Source: an uncultured Bacteroidales bacterium (lineage in GTDB: Bacteria; Bacteroidota; Bacteroidia; Bacteroidales; Paludibacteraceae). Taken from it: 16,458 nt of DNA. Of this stretch, positions 6,441 through 14,156 are shown in pieces; the first letter of the stretch is position 1, and each line of letters starts with the position of its first letter. A program made the translations under genes and the position numbers. The notes beneath the pieces were generated by a model. The model had not been told where the DNA came from. It worked only from the letters and a program-made list of their open reading frames with translations, and made no database searches. The DNA lies in assembly GCA_937886455.1 (NCBI GenBank), contig CALGCU010000247.1, positions 1 through 16,458 of the forward strand. The letters run 5' to 3'.

Positions 6441-8924
6441 ATGCGTTTATCCGAATTGAGAGAAGGAGAAAAAGGTGTTGTGGTCAAAGTGTTGGGCCAC
6501 GGCGGTTTTCGTAAGCGCATTGTTGAGATGGGTTTTATCAAAGGTAAGGTGGTTCAAGCCGTGATGAATGCGCCCTTTCATGATCCGGTGAAGTATCAGG
6601 TGATGGATTATGAGGTGTCTCTTCGTCGTAAAGAGGCTTCTATGATAGAAGTAATTACCATAGAAGAGGCGTTGAGTCATGATGTGTTGCCCACTTCGCA
6701 TGGTTCCATCAACGAAGAACAATACCTAACAGACGAACAATTGAAGCGTGTGGCATTGGGTAAGCGTCGTACAATCAATGTAGCCCTGGTGGGCAATCCG
6801 AATTGTGGTAAGACCTCTTTGTTTAATATAGCCTCAGGTAGTCATGAACACGTGGGTAACTACTCCGGTGTGACGGTGGATGCCAAAGAAGGTTTCTTCC
6901 GTTTTCAGGGTTATGATTTTCGCATTATCGATTTGCCGGGAACATATTCTCTCACCGCTTATACTCCGGAAGAACTTTATGTGCGTAAGTACATAATAGA
7001 CGAAACCCCTGATGTGATTATCAATGTGGTGGATGCAGCTAATCTGGAGCGTAATCTCTATCTGACCACCCAATTAGTGGATATGAATCAACGTGTGGTA
7101 GTGGCGTTGAATATGTATGATGAGTTAGAGAAAAGTGGCGATCAGTTGGATTACAAGCAACTTAGTGTGTTGTTTGGTATTCCAATGATTCCTACCATTT
7201 GTAAAAAAGGTTTGGGAGTGGATCATCTTTTCCATCTGATTATCAATATGTATGAGGGTGGTGACTTTATTGATAAGTCGGGTAATATCTCGCCTGAAAT
7301 CCTTCGTGAGTTAAACGAGTGGCACGAAACCGATGTGCATGACCAGCAGTCTGCCGATTATGCTCGTCATGTGGTTAACGAGCAACACGAGATAGAACGC
7401 ACCTATCGTCATATTCACATCAATCATGGTAAGGTGTTGGAGGATGCCATTGACAGTATAAAAGAGGAGATAGCGCGTAATGTAGAGATTCGTCACCGTT
7501 ATTCCACTCGTTTTTTGGCTATTAAGTTGTTAGAAAATGACAAAGAAATAAGTGATGTAATACTCACACTTCCTAATTCCGAACGCATATTGAGCATTGC
7601 CGACAAGGCGCGTAAAGAGGTGTTTTCCATCTTAAAAGAAGATAGTGAATCGGCCATCACCAATGCCAAATATGGTTTTATTGCCGGTGCTTTGCAAGAG
7701 ACCTATGTGAAGAATCAGCAACAACGTCAGACACAAACTCAGCGCATAGATAGTGTTACCATGCACAAAGTGTGGGGCTATCCGATATTTTTTGCTCTGT
7801 TGTTTGTGATGTTTGAGGCGACCTTTGTTTTGGGTGAATACCCGATGATGTGGATAGAATCATTGGTGGGTTATGTGGGTGATTTTGTTCGCACCACGAT
7901 GAGCGATGGTGTGTTGAAAGATTTGTTGGTGGAAGGCGTGATAGGTGGAGTGGGAGGTGTGCTTGTTTTTCTGCCTAACATCCTGATACTGTATTTCTGT
8001 ATATCCATTATGGAAGACTCCGGATATATGGCACGTGCAGCTTTCATGATGGACAAGATCATGCACAAAATGGGATTACATGGCAAGTCATTTATTCCCC
8101 TGATTATGGGTTTTGGGTGTAATGTTCCCGCAGTGATGGCCACTCGCACTTTGGAGAGCCATAAAAGTCGTTTAATCACCATGTTGATAGTACCTCTGAT
8201 GTCGTGTAGTGCTCGCTTGCCGGTGTTTCTGCTTCTCACATCCGCATTTTTCCCATCCCATGGCGGGTTGGTGTTATTGATGATTTATTCGTTGAGCATA
8301 TTGACTGCCTTTCTTGCCGCCCGTATATTTAGTCGTTATGTGGTGACGGGTGAAGATTCGCCTTTTGTGATGGAGCTTCCACCTTATCGCATGCCCACCA
8401 TGCGTTCCATTTTGCGACACACCTGGGAAAAAGGCAAACAGTATCTCAAGAAGATGGGAGGTATAATTCTCGTTGCTTCTGTCATTATCTGGTTCTTGGG
8501 TTATTTTCCACGTCCTGTGGAGCAGCTCACAGCTCAGCAACAACAAGAACAGTCTTACATTGGTTATGTAGGTAAAGCAATAGAACCGGTGATTGCTCCT
8601 CTTGGTTTTGATTGGCAAATGGGCGTAGGGCTTTTAACCGGTATAGGAGCAAAAGAGCTGGTGGTTAGTACACTGAATGTGCTATATGCCGAAGGCGATG
8701 AGGTGTCTTCATCCTCTTTGCCGGCCCGTATGGGAATATCCCCTTTGGTGGCATTGAGTTACATGATTTTCATCCTCTTTTATTTCCCTTGTGTGGCAAC
8801 GATTGTGGCTATTGGTCAGGAGTCAAAGAGTTGGAAATGGGCATTGTTCGCCATTATATATACTACCTTGTTGGCCTGGTTGGCGTCATTTTGTGTCTAT
8901 CAGGTGGGTAGTTTGTTAGTATAA
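6441..8924 (+). CDS. feoB: Fused ferrous iron transporter FeoA-FeoB
   Basis: An 827-residue inner-membrane Fe(II) importer with FeoA fused to its N-terminus, as in other Bacteroidetes. Residues about 1-75 are the FeoA SH3-like domain (MRLSELREGEKGVVVKV). The G domain follows: G1 GNPNCGKTS (118-126), G2 Thr145 in SGVTVD, G3 DLPG (164-167), G4 NMYD (224-227). A helical linker (about 290-440) leads to the membrane part (about 446-827). The pore and gate motifs are present: GFGCNVPAVMATRTLE (Cys560), SCSARLPVF (Cys589) and YFPCVATI (Cys784). A TGIGAKE motif at 733-739 is also typical. All key residues are intact, so it should be functional. A glutamine-rich loop lies near 694-704. The gene downstream starts 20 bp later. 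Iron repression through Fur is expected from the family, but no operator is visible. Confidence 0.97.
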   Translation: MRLSELREGEKGVVVKVLGHGGFRKRIVEMGFIKGKVVQAVMNAPFHDPVKYQVMDYEVSLRRKEASMIEVITIEEALSHDVLPTSHGSINEEQYLTDEQLKRVALGKRRTINVALVGNPNCGKTSLFNIASGSHEHVGNYSGVTVDAKEGFFRFQGYDFRIIDLPGTYSLTAYTPEELYVRKYIIDETPDVIINVVDAANLERNLYLTTQLVDMNQRVVVALNMYDELEKSGDQLDYKQLSVLFGIPMIPTICKKGLGVDHLFHLIINMYEGGDFIDKSGNISPEILRELNEWHETDVHDQQSADYARHVVNEQHEIERTYRHIHINHGKVLEDAIDSIKEEIARNVEIRHRYSTRFLAIKLLENDKEISDVILTLPNSERILSIADKARKEVFSILKEDSESAITNAKYGFIAGALQETYVKNQQQRQTQTQRIDSVTMHKVWGYPIFFALLFVMFEATFVLGEYPMMWIESLVGYVGDFVRTTMSDGVLKDLLVEGVIGGVGGVLVFLPNILILYFCISIMEDSGYMARAAFMMDKIMHKMGLHGKSFIPLIMGFGCNVPAVMATRTLESHKSRLITMLIVPLMSCSARLPVFLLLTSAFFPSHGGLVLLMIYSLSILTAFLAARIFSRYVVTGEDSPFVMELPPYRMPTMRSILRHTWEKGKQYLKKMGGIILVASVIIWFLGYFPRPVEQLTAQQQQEQSYIGYVGKAIEPVIAPLGFDWQMGVGLLTGIGAKELVVSTLNVLYAEGDEVSSSSLPARMGISPLVALSYMIFILFYFPCVATIVAIGQESKSWKWALFAIIYTTLLAWLASFCVYQVGSLLV

Positions 8925-8944
8925 ATCAATCATTTATCAACATT

Positions 8945-9415
8945 ATGGAAGAACGTATTCAGTTGGCAGTACAACTTTTCAAGGAAGGGTATAATTGTTC
9001 TCAGTCTGTAGTGGCAGCATTTGCTGATTTGTATGGCATTGATCGTCTCACAGCCTTGCGTATGTCAGCCTCCTTTGGGGGGGGAATCGGTAGGATGCGT
9101 ATGACGTGTGGTGCTGCATGTGGTTTGTTTCTGTTAGTGGGATTAGAAACCGGTGCAGTGGAAGGTGATGACAGAACAGGCAAGTCGGCCAACTATGAAG
9201 CCGTGCAAGGTGTGGCTCGTGAATTTGAGTCAGAAAATGGTAGTTTGATTTGTTCAGAATTATTAGGCCTTGCATCTCACACTCCGATTAGTTCACAAGC
9301 AGAGGCGCGTACGGAGAGTTACTACAAAAAACGTCCTTGTGCGATGATGGTGGAGAGTGCGGCACGTATTTTTGCTCGTTTTTATGAGCAAAGACATAAT
9401 AATTGCATGTTGTGA
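8945..9415 (+). CDS. C_GCAxxG_C_C family (putative redox/metal-binding) protein
   Basis: A 156-residue protein of the C_GCAxxG_C_C family, so named for its conserved cysteines; the biochemical role is not established to my knowledge. The pattern is visible: Cys18 in GYNCSQSVV, then SFGGGIGRM, then the CGAACG motif (Cys55, Cys59), then Cys103 and Cys132. Spaced cysteines and a glycine-rich turn suggest metal or cluster binding, or thiol redox chemistry. There is no signal peptide, so it is probably cytoplasmic. It begins 20 bp after feoB and is likely cotranscribed, which invites a link to iron handling (inference). Codons 44-46 contain a run of eight G (9077-9084), which could slip during replication. 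The frame is open across the run as given. Confidence 0.87.
   Translation: MEERIQLAVQLFKEGYNCSQSVVAAFADLYGIDRLTALRMSASFGGGIGRMRMTCGAACGLFLLVGLETGAVEGDDRTGKSANYEAVQGVAREFESENGSLICSELLGLASHTPISSQAEARTESYYKKRPCAMMVESAARIFARFYEQRHNNCML
9077..9084 (+). repeat. G8 homopolymer inside the C_GCAxxG gene
   Basis: Eight consecutive G bases encode the glycine turn SFGGGIG. A single-base slip would shift the frame after about residue 46 and remove all four downstream cysteines. Runs of this length are uncommon in the rest of the window; the closest is G6 at 9433-9438 in the following gap. The run is read directly from the sequence; slippage is inference. Confidence 0.8.
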
Positions 9416-9442
9416 TAAATTCCATATAAATAGGGGGGTAAG

Positions 9443-9472
9443 TCATTGTTGAATATACAAAATTCTCAATGA
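9443..9472. repeat. Interrupted inverted repeat between the feo unit and the glycosidase gene
   Basis: TCATTG (9443-9448) pairs with CAATGA (9467-9472). After a small internal loop, GAAT (9451-9454) pairs with ATTC (9462-9465), leaving a seven-base loop. The hairpin has ten A/T-rich base pairs. No T-run follows directly, so it is a poor intrinsic terminator; it could be an operator or an RNA end structure. It lies 27 bases past the C_GCAxxG stop and 31 bases before the glycosidase ATG. A partial -7 match (TAAATTTT, 9477-9484) follows it, without a well-spaced -33 element. Confidence 0.5.
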
Positions 9473-9503
9473 GTTATAAATTTTGCTTAACTATTTGGTT
9501 GGT

Positions 9504-11981
9504 ATGAAAAGGTCTTGTTTGTTTTTATGCTTATTTTTGATATGTTGTTTGTGTGTTAATGCTCAGTCATCTATAGCATGGGTCCAACTTGGTGAACCAC
9601 AACAAACGCATAATTTGTCCTTTCTTGTTAAGGAAGATCCGAATGACGAACCATATTCCGTGTTGACAACTAAGGATGGGGTGACTTGTCGTTATATCCC
9701 GTCTAATTATAAGTATGGCTATTTTTATGCAGATGATGAAGTAATTCCTTCTGATGTATCGGATTTAATTTTCAAGGTCACTTATTATGATGAAGGGACG
9801 TCCAATATGATGTTAGAGTATAATGCTACCTCAGGATATAATTACAAGCAAATTATTATCAAAAAGACCAATACGCATGAATGGGTTACTGCGACTTTCG
9901 CTGTGACCGATGCGTCTTTTCGTAATGCACAGAATCAAGGAGGAGATTTTCGTATAAGTTGGGACAACTACATTAGTCGTGTTGAGATAGCATTTGGTGT
10001 TTTAAATCCAAATACGGAATGTGTTGTTACTCCTCTGGGTGGGAGTGATTACTCTGATTTGAGTGGAAAGTCTGTAGCTGGTTATCAGGCATGGTTCACT
10101 ACAGGAGGACAATATGACTATTGGGCACATTGGGGAAGTGATAAAGCATCATCTGATGGTACATTGTGGCCTCGTGCGGGTTATTCACGTTTTGATGTGT
10201 ATCCTGATGTGAGTGATTACACACAAGATGATTTACATCAAACCGGTTATCAAAATCTGGGTAATGGTGATCCTGCTCAATTATACGATGCATCATCTCG
10301 TAATGTAATTAATCTACATTTTGATCACATGCGTCAATATGGTATAGATGGTGTGGCTGTACAACGTTTTATTAATCCATCTTTACGAACAATCTCTCAT
10401 AGTAAGGGATCTACGATTCAGTCTATTAGAGAGGCGGCAGAAAGAAATAATCGTATATTTTATATTACTTATGATATCACTTCTACGGGTTTAGAAGATT
10501 GTTGGGATGATTTGATACGTTTTGATTGGGTGTATAATGTGGAACGTAATTATGCATTAACTCAGTCACCATCCTATGCTACAATGTGTGGTCATCCAGT
10601 TGTGCAGATATGGGGTACGGGATTTACGGGTAATCATCCCGGTACAGCAGCAGAAACTATTGCTTTGATTGAGTGGTTTAAGTCGCGTGGTTGTTATGTA
10701 ATTGGTGGTGTGCCCACTTATTGGCGTGAGAACAAAAATGATGCAAAGGGACCTTCTCAATCTAAGCCAGCAGACCAAGAGTCTTTTGCAGAAGTCTATC
10801 TTCACTATGATATGCTTTCTCCATGGATGGTGGGGCGTATTACAGCAGATAATAGTTCTTTTTTCACAGAATTGATGCGTGAGGATTTGGTGTATTGTAA
10901 ACAATATAATTTGGGTTATCTTCCTGTGGTCTATCCCGGATTTAGTTGGGGTACGTGGGAATCGGGCGATTTAAATCAAATAGCTCGTAATGCAGGTCAG
11001 TTTATGTGGGATAGGGTAGTTGCCATATATAATATGAATCTTCCATGTGCCTATTATGCTATGTTTGATGAATATGATGAAGGTACAGCTTTGTATAAGG
11101 CGGCTACTGATTGGAGTATGTTGCCAACAGATGCTTATTTTGTCACAACAAGTGCAGATGGTTTGTGGTGTTCTTCTGACTTTTATATGCGTTTAGCAGG
11201 AGCAGCTACCGAGATGTTAAAGAGGAAGCGTGATTTAACAACATCAGTGCCTATTACTTATTCAATGGGTCCGGTGTATTATCGCAATAGTTTTGAGCAA
11301 CGCACAACGTCTTATAGTTACACAAACAATGTAGCAAGCAAAAGTGGAACTTTCCCTTTGGATCCCTGTTTTTATAAGCCCGAAGAGTTGTCGGCAGTGA
11401 AGGTGCGTAGTGTGAGTTGTAAACTTGACACAGATAAGTCTCGTAGTGGTCTTTATAGCGCTCATTTGCAGGGTAAGTCAAATGGTTCTGCCTCTTTGTA
11501 TGTTTATTGTATTTCTAAACAAGTTACACTTATTTCTGAGGCTTTAAAGGTGAGTGCTTATAGTTTGATGTCTCGTGAAACTGACAAATTAAATATACGT
11601 GTTCGTCTGGATGATGGTACCACACTACAATCGTATGTTGGGGGTAATAGTAAAGAATGGACAGAAGTATCTATTTTGCTTGATTCTAAATATGTTGGTC
11701 GTAGTATTGTTGGGTTGGATTTAGTGTATGAAGGCGGTAGTTCCGGTACTTTTCATGCTTATTTGGATGATGTGCTAATTGAACGAGTAGAGAGTGAATA
11801 TACTTCTATCTCGGGTTCCTCTTCTGCGTATATTCAACTTTATAATGGTAGGGTTATGTGTGAAGAGGATTTCACTATCTACGATGTGTATGGTAGAGAT
11901 GTGACTGCGCAGAATGGACAATTGCCGCATGGGGTTTATCTTGTTCGCACAGCAATGAACACAACTAAGATTCAGATTTAG
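9504..11981 (+). CDS. Secreted GH71/GH99-like glycoside hydrolase with T9SS-style C-terminal tail
   Basis: An 825-residue exported protein; the specific substrate is unknown. I chose ATG 9504 because it starts a clean signal peptide (MKRSCLFLC...CVNA, cleavage near 20/21); an in-frame TTG at 9483 adds seven unlikely residues. Residues about 24-175 look like a beta-rich accessory domain. The catalytic-type barrel begins at VAGYQAWFTTGG (about 191) and runs to about 575, with GIDGVAVQRF, VQIWGTGFTGNHPG, YPGFSWGTW and AMFDEYDEGTA (519-529). This pattern resembles the GH99/GH71-like proteins of gut Bacteroidetes, often annotated as xylosidase/arabinosidase, but I do not see the EPY motif of true GH99 endo-mannanases. 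Residues about 590-765 form a jelly-roll-like domain. The end (IYDVYGRDV...LPHGVYLVR...KIQI) matches a T9SS type A sorting domain. The gene appears more A/T-rich than its neighbours. Confidence 0.75.
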   Translation: MKRSCLFLCLFLICCLCVNAQSSIAWVQLGEPQQTHNLSFLVKEDPNDEPYSVLTTKDGVTCRYIPSNYKYGYFYADDEVIPSDVSDLIFKVTYYDEGTSNMMLEYNATSGYNYKQIIIKKTNTHEWVTATFAVTDASFRNAQNQGGDFRISWDNYISRVEIAFGVLNPNTECVVTPLGGSDYSDLSGKSVAGYQAWFTTGGQYDYWAHWGSDKASSDGTLWPRAGYSRFDVYPDVSDYTQDDLHQTGYQNLGNGDPAQLYDASSRNVINLHFDHMRQYGIDGVAVQRFINPSLRTISHSKGSTIQSIREAAERNNRIFYITYDITSTGLEDCWDDLIRFDWVYNVERNYALTQSPSYATMCGHPVVQIWGTGFTGNHPGTAAETIALIEWFKSRGCYVIGGVPTYWRENKNDAKGPSQSKPADQESFAEVYLHYDMLSPWMVGRITADNSSFFTELMREDLVYCKQYNLGYLPVVYPGFSWGTWESGDLNQIARNAGQFMWDRVVAIYNMNLPCAYYAMFDEYDEGTALYKAATDWSMLPTDAYFVTTSADGLWCSSDFYMRLAGAATEMLKRKRDLTTSVPITYSMGPVYYRNSFEQRTTSYSYTNNVASKSGTFPLDPCFYKPEELSAVKVRSVSCKLDTDKSRSGLYSAHLQGKSNGSASLYVYCISKQVTLISEALKVSAYSLMSRETDKLNIRVRLDDGTTLQSYVGGNSKEWTEVSILLDSKYVGRSIVGLDLVYEGGSSGTFHAYLDDVLIERVESEYTSISGSSSAYIQLYNGRVMCEEDFTIYDVYGRDVTAQNGQLPHGVYLVRTAMNTTKIQI

Positions 11982-12021
11982 AGTGTTACACTACTATTGT
12001 GGGTTTCCTCGATTGGTATGG

Positions 12022-12777
12022 TTATTCTGCTTCTGTAAGTGTGTGCAATGATAGTTCACCATTGGTGTCCATGTAAGCATAGGAGAAGTGTTGTATGCAG
12101 TCGCCCAAGATAATTACTCTGCTATCTTTGGCTATCATCAAGTCGAGCATGATGTGTCTGTGTCCGAAGATGTAGTAGTCGGCATGTGTGTGTGTTTCGT
12201 GTTGTTTGGCAAACTGCACGAGTGTTTCGTTGGCCTCTCCCTGATATTCATTATTCTGTTTGAGTTCCTTTTGTCTGTTGCTTGCTGACCATTTAAGTCC
12301 AAAACTCATGCCCCATGCAGATGGGAGTAGAGCAAATAGTCGTTGACAGGTGTGGTTGTGAAATATGGCTCTTAGCAGTCCAAACTTTTTTTCGTGTGTG
12401 TAGAGTCCGTCTCCGTGAGCAAGGTAGCATGTTTTTCCGTTTAGAGTGAGAATTTCGCTGCTACGATGTACTTTCATTCCGATTTCTTTTTCCAGATAGC
12501 CAAATGTCCAGATTTCGTGATTGCCAATAAAGAAGTGTAATTCCACACCGGCATCCGATAACTCAGCCAGTTTCCCCAGAAAACGCACATGTCCTTTGGG
12601 TACAACGTGTTTATATTCAAACCAGAAATCAAACATGTCGCCCATGAAGTAAATGGCTTGTGCGCCTTCGTGTTGAATATGGTCAAGGAGTTCTACCACC
12701 TTTTTTTCGTGTTGTTGTGGATTTGTCATTACTCTTGACCCTAAGTGGGCATCTGATATGAAAAAGGTTTTACCCAT
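12022..12777 (-). CDS. lpxH: UDP-2,3-diacylglucosamine diphosphatase LpxH
   Basis: A 251-residue calcineurin-like metallophosphoesterase that hydrolyses UDP-2,3-diacylglucosamine to lipid X and UMP in lipid A synthesis, at the cytoplasmic face of the inner membrane. The metal ligands are all visible: Asp9 and His11 (ISDAHLG), Asp47 (MGDMFDFW), Asn86 and His87 (IGNHE), His121 (LAHGDG), and His206 and His208 (FGHRH). The length and the GDMFDFWFEY signature fit LpxH rather than a generic phosphoesterase. It is the last gene of a five-gene minus-strand operon, 22 bp after the DUF59 gene. Only 40 bp separate its stop from that of the convergent glycosidase gene, and no clear terminator lies between them; a palindrome AGTGTTACACT follows the glycosidase stop. 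Confidence 0.9.
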   Translation of the reverse strand: MGKTFFISDAHLGSRVMTNPQQHEKKVVELLDHIQHEGAQAIYFMGDMFDFWFEYKHVVPKGHVRFLGKLAELSDAGVELHFFIGNHEIWTFGYLEKEIGMKVHRSSEILTLNGKTCYLAHGDGLYTHEKKFGLLRAIFHNHTCQRLFALLPSAWGMSFGLKWSASNRQKELKQNNEYQGEANETLVQFAKQHETHTHADYYIFGHRHIMLDLMIAKDSRVIILGDCIQHFSYAYMDTNGELSLHTLTEAE

Positions 12778-12799
12778 GCAGTCGGTGTGATTTGTGTTG

Positions 12800-13114
12800 T
12801 TACAAAAATCCTAATTCCAGTTTAGCTTCTTCAGTCATCATGTCTTTGTTCCACTCGGGTTCAAACACAAGATTCACGTTAACTGTTTTAACTCCTTCCA
12901 CACTTTCCAGTTTCATTCGTACGTCTTCCATGATGAAATCTGCAGCCGGGCAGTTGGGTGCTGTCAGTGTCATGTCAACATCCAGGGCTCCATCATCATT
13001 CAGTTCGATTTTATAAATCAACCCTAAGTCATAAATGTTTACCGGTATTTCCGGGTCAAACACTGTTTTTAGCATTTTTACTATTCTTTCTTCCGTTTCA
13101 AGAAATTCAGCCAT
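12800..13114 (-). CDS. MIP18/DUF59 family Fe-S cluster assembly factor (SufT-like)
   Basis: A 104-residue small acidic protein of the MIP18 family, whose members help to mature iron-sulfur proteins. The signature DPEIPVNIYDLGLIY (20-34) and the loop TLTAPNCPAAD (49-59) with conserved Cys55 are present. The protein consists of the single domain only. It lies 12 bp after the thioesterase gene and 22 bp before lpxH, away from any suf or isc genes visible here. The same domain occurs in PaaD-like proteins of phenylacetate degradation, but nothing nearby supports that pathway, so a general Fe-S role is preferred. Confidence 0.88.
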   Translation of the reverse strand: MAEFLETEERIVKMLKTVFDPEIPVNIYDLGLIYKIELNDDGALDVDMTLTAPNCPAADFIMEDVRMKLESVEGVKTVNVNLVFEPEWNKDMMTEEAKLELGFL

Positions 13115-13126
13115 GTTATGTTCTGT

Positions 13127-13522
13127 TTATAGAAGTTCAACCAATTTGTCGAGTGTTGGGTGTGTGCTGAGGGTTCCATTCATTACAGCCACAGTTTCTA
13201 TTTTTCCTTTGGCACACAGTTTCATGTCGGATTTTCTGTAGATGGCTTGGTGGAATACATATTTGATGAACTCTTTTTTCACACACAATTTGCTCACATA
13301 TTCATCTCCCGGTCGCAAGGAATTCTTGTAGGCTATTTCAATGCGTGCTACTACCGCATCACAGCCTTCGTTGTGTAGTTGTGCAAAACTCACTCCATGT
13401 GCTAAGAGAAATTCGTGTCGTGCGTGTTCAAAATAGTGTTGGTAGTTAGCGTTATTGACAATACCTTGCAGGTCACATTCGTAGTCGCGTACCTTGTCTG
13501 TTATTTCAAATATATAATTCAT
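13127..13522 (-). CDS. Hotdog-fold acyl-CoA thioesterase (4HBT/YbgC type)
   Basis: A 131-residue single hotdog-domain protein predicted to hydrolyse acyl-CoA or a related thioester. The active-site stretch is VRDYECDLQGIVNNANYQHYFEHARHEFL, with probable catalytic Asp17 before QGIVNN and the long helix after it, as in the 4-hydroxybenzoyl-CoA thioesterase/YbgC group. The central part (RIEIAYKNSLRPGDE) is the usual second strand pair. The acyl substrate cannot be told. It starts 4 bp after the methyltransferase stop and ends 12 bp before the DUF59 gene, so it lies within the operon. Confidence 0.88.
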   Translation of the reverse strand: MNYIFEITDKVRDYECDLQGIVNNANYQHYFEHARHEFLLAHGVSFAQLHNEGCDAVVARIEIAYKNSLRPGDEYVSKLCVKKEFIKYVFHQAIYRKSDMKLCAKGKIETVAVMNGTLSTHPTLDKLVELL

Positions 13523-13526
13523 TTGT

Positions 13527-14156
13527 TTATGCTTTTTTTCTGATAATAGTCATTCCGTCGCGCAAAGGTAAAATTATTTTTTCGATTCTGGTGTCTTGTG
13601 CCACATAATCATTAAATTCTTTTATCCCTATGGTTTGATAATCATTTGCTTGTGGGGTGGTGAGCACTTTTCCGTCCCACAAGGTGTTGTCGGCTATGAT
13701 GTAGCCATTGGGGTTGAGTCTGTCAATTAGTTTTTCATAATACTTCTTGTATTCCCTTTTGTCGGCGTCAATAAATATCAGGTCATACATCTCGGTGGTG
13801 GAATCGATATATTCTAATGCGTCTTGGATGTAGAGTTTGATTTTATGGCTCAGTTCACTCTGGGCGAGGTTTTGGCGGATAAATTCTTCCATTTCGTCAT
13901 TGGCTTCCACTGTGTGCAGTTCTCCGTTTTCTGTCAATCCTTCTGCCAGACATAGGGCTGAATAACCGGTGAATGTGCCCAGTTCTAAGATTCGATGAGG
14001 TTGAATCATTTTGCTCAACATGCTCAGCAACCTTCCTTGTGTGTGCCCTGACAGCATGCGTGGATTGTAGGTTCTCACATGTGTGTCCCGATTGATTTTC
14101 TTTAACACATCTCCTTCTTGGTCAATGTGTTCGGCAATATATTCCTCTATGGTCAT
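13527..14156 (-). CDS. SAM-dependent O-methyltransferase (family 3, catechol O-methyltransferase-like)
   Basis: A 209-residue class I methyltransferase of the divalent-metal-dependent O-methyltransferase family (related to caffeoyl-CoA and catechol O-methyltransferases). SAM motif I is ILELGTFTGYSAL (56-68). The acidic residue after the second strand is in HTVEAND. The metal ligands are expected in FIDADKREY (Asp130, Asp132) and ADNTLWDG (Asp156, Asn157), and all are present. The physiological acceptor is unknown; bacterial members act on small catechol-like compounds. Its ATG overlaps the stop of the upstream M16 gene in an ATGA arrangement (four shared bases), a strong sign of translational coupling. 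It ends 4 bp before the thioesterase gene. Confidence 0.9.
   Translation of the reverse strand: MTIEEYIAEHIDQEGDVLKKINRDTHVRTYNPRMLSGHTQGRLLSMLSKMIQPHRILELGTFTGYSALCLAEGLTENGELHTVEANDEMEEFIRQNLAQSELSHKIKLYIQDALEYIDSTTEMYDLIFIDADKREYKKYYEKLIDRLNPNGYIIADNTLWDGKVLTTPQANDYQTIGIKEFNDYVAQDTRIEKIILPLRDGMTIIRKKA

Noticed and set aside
11982..11992. Palindrome AGTGTTACACT between the convergent glycosidase and lpxH genes as a bidirectional terminator
   Set aside because: The arms are separated by a single base, so no stable RNA hairpin can form, and no T-run follows on either strand.
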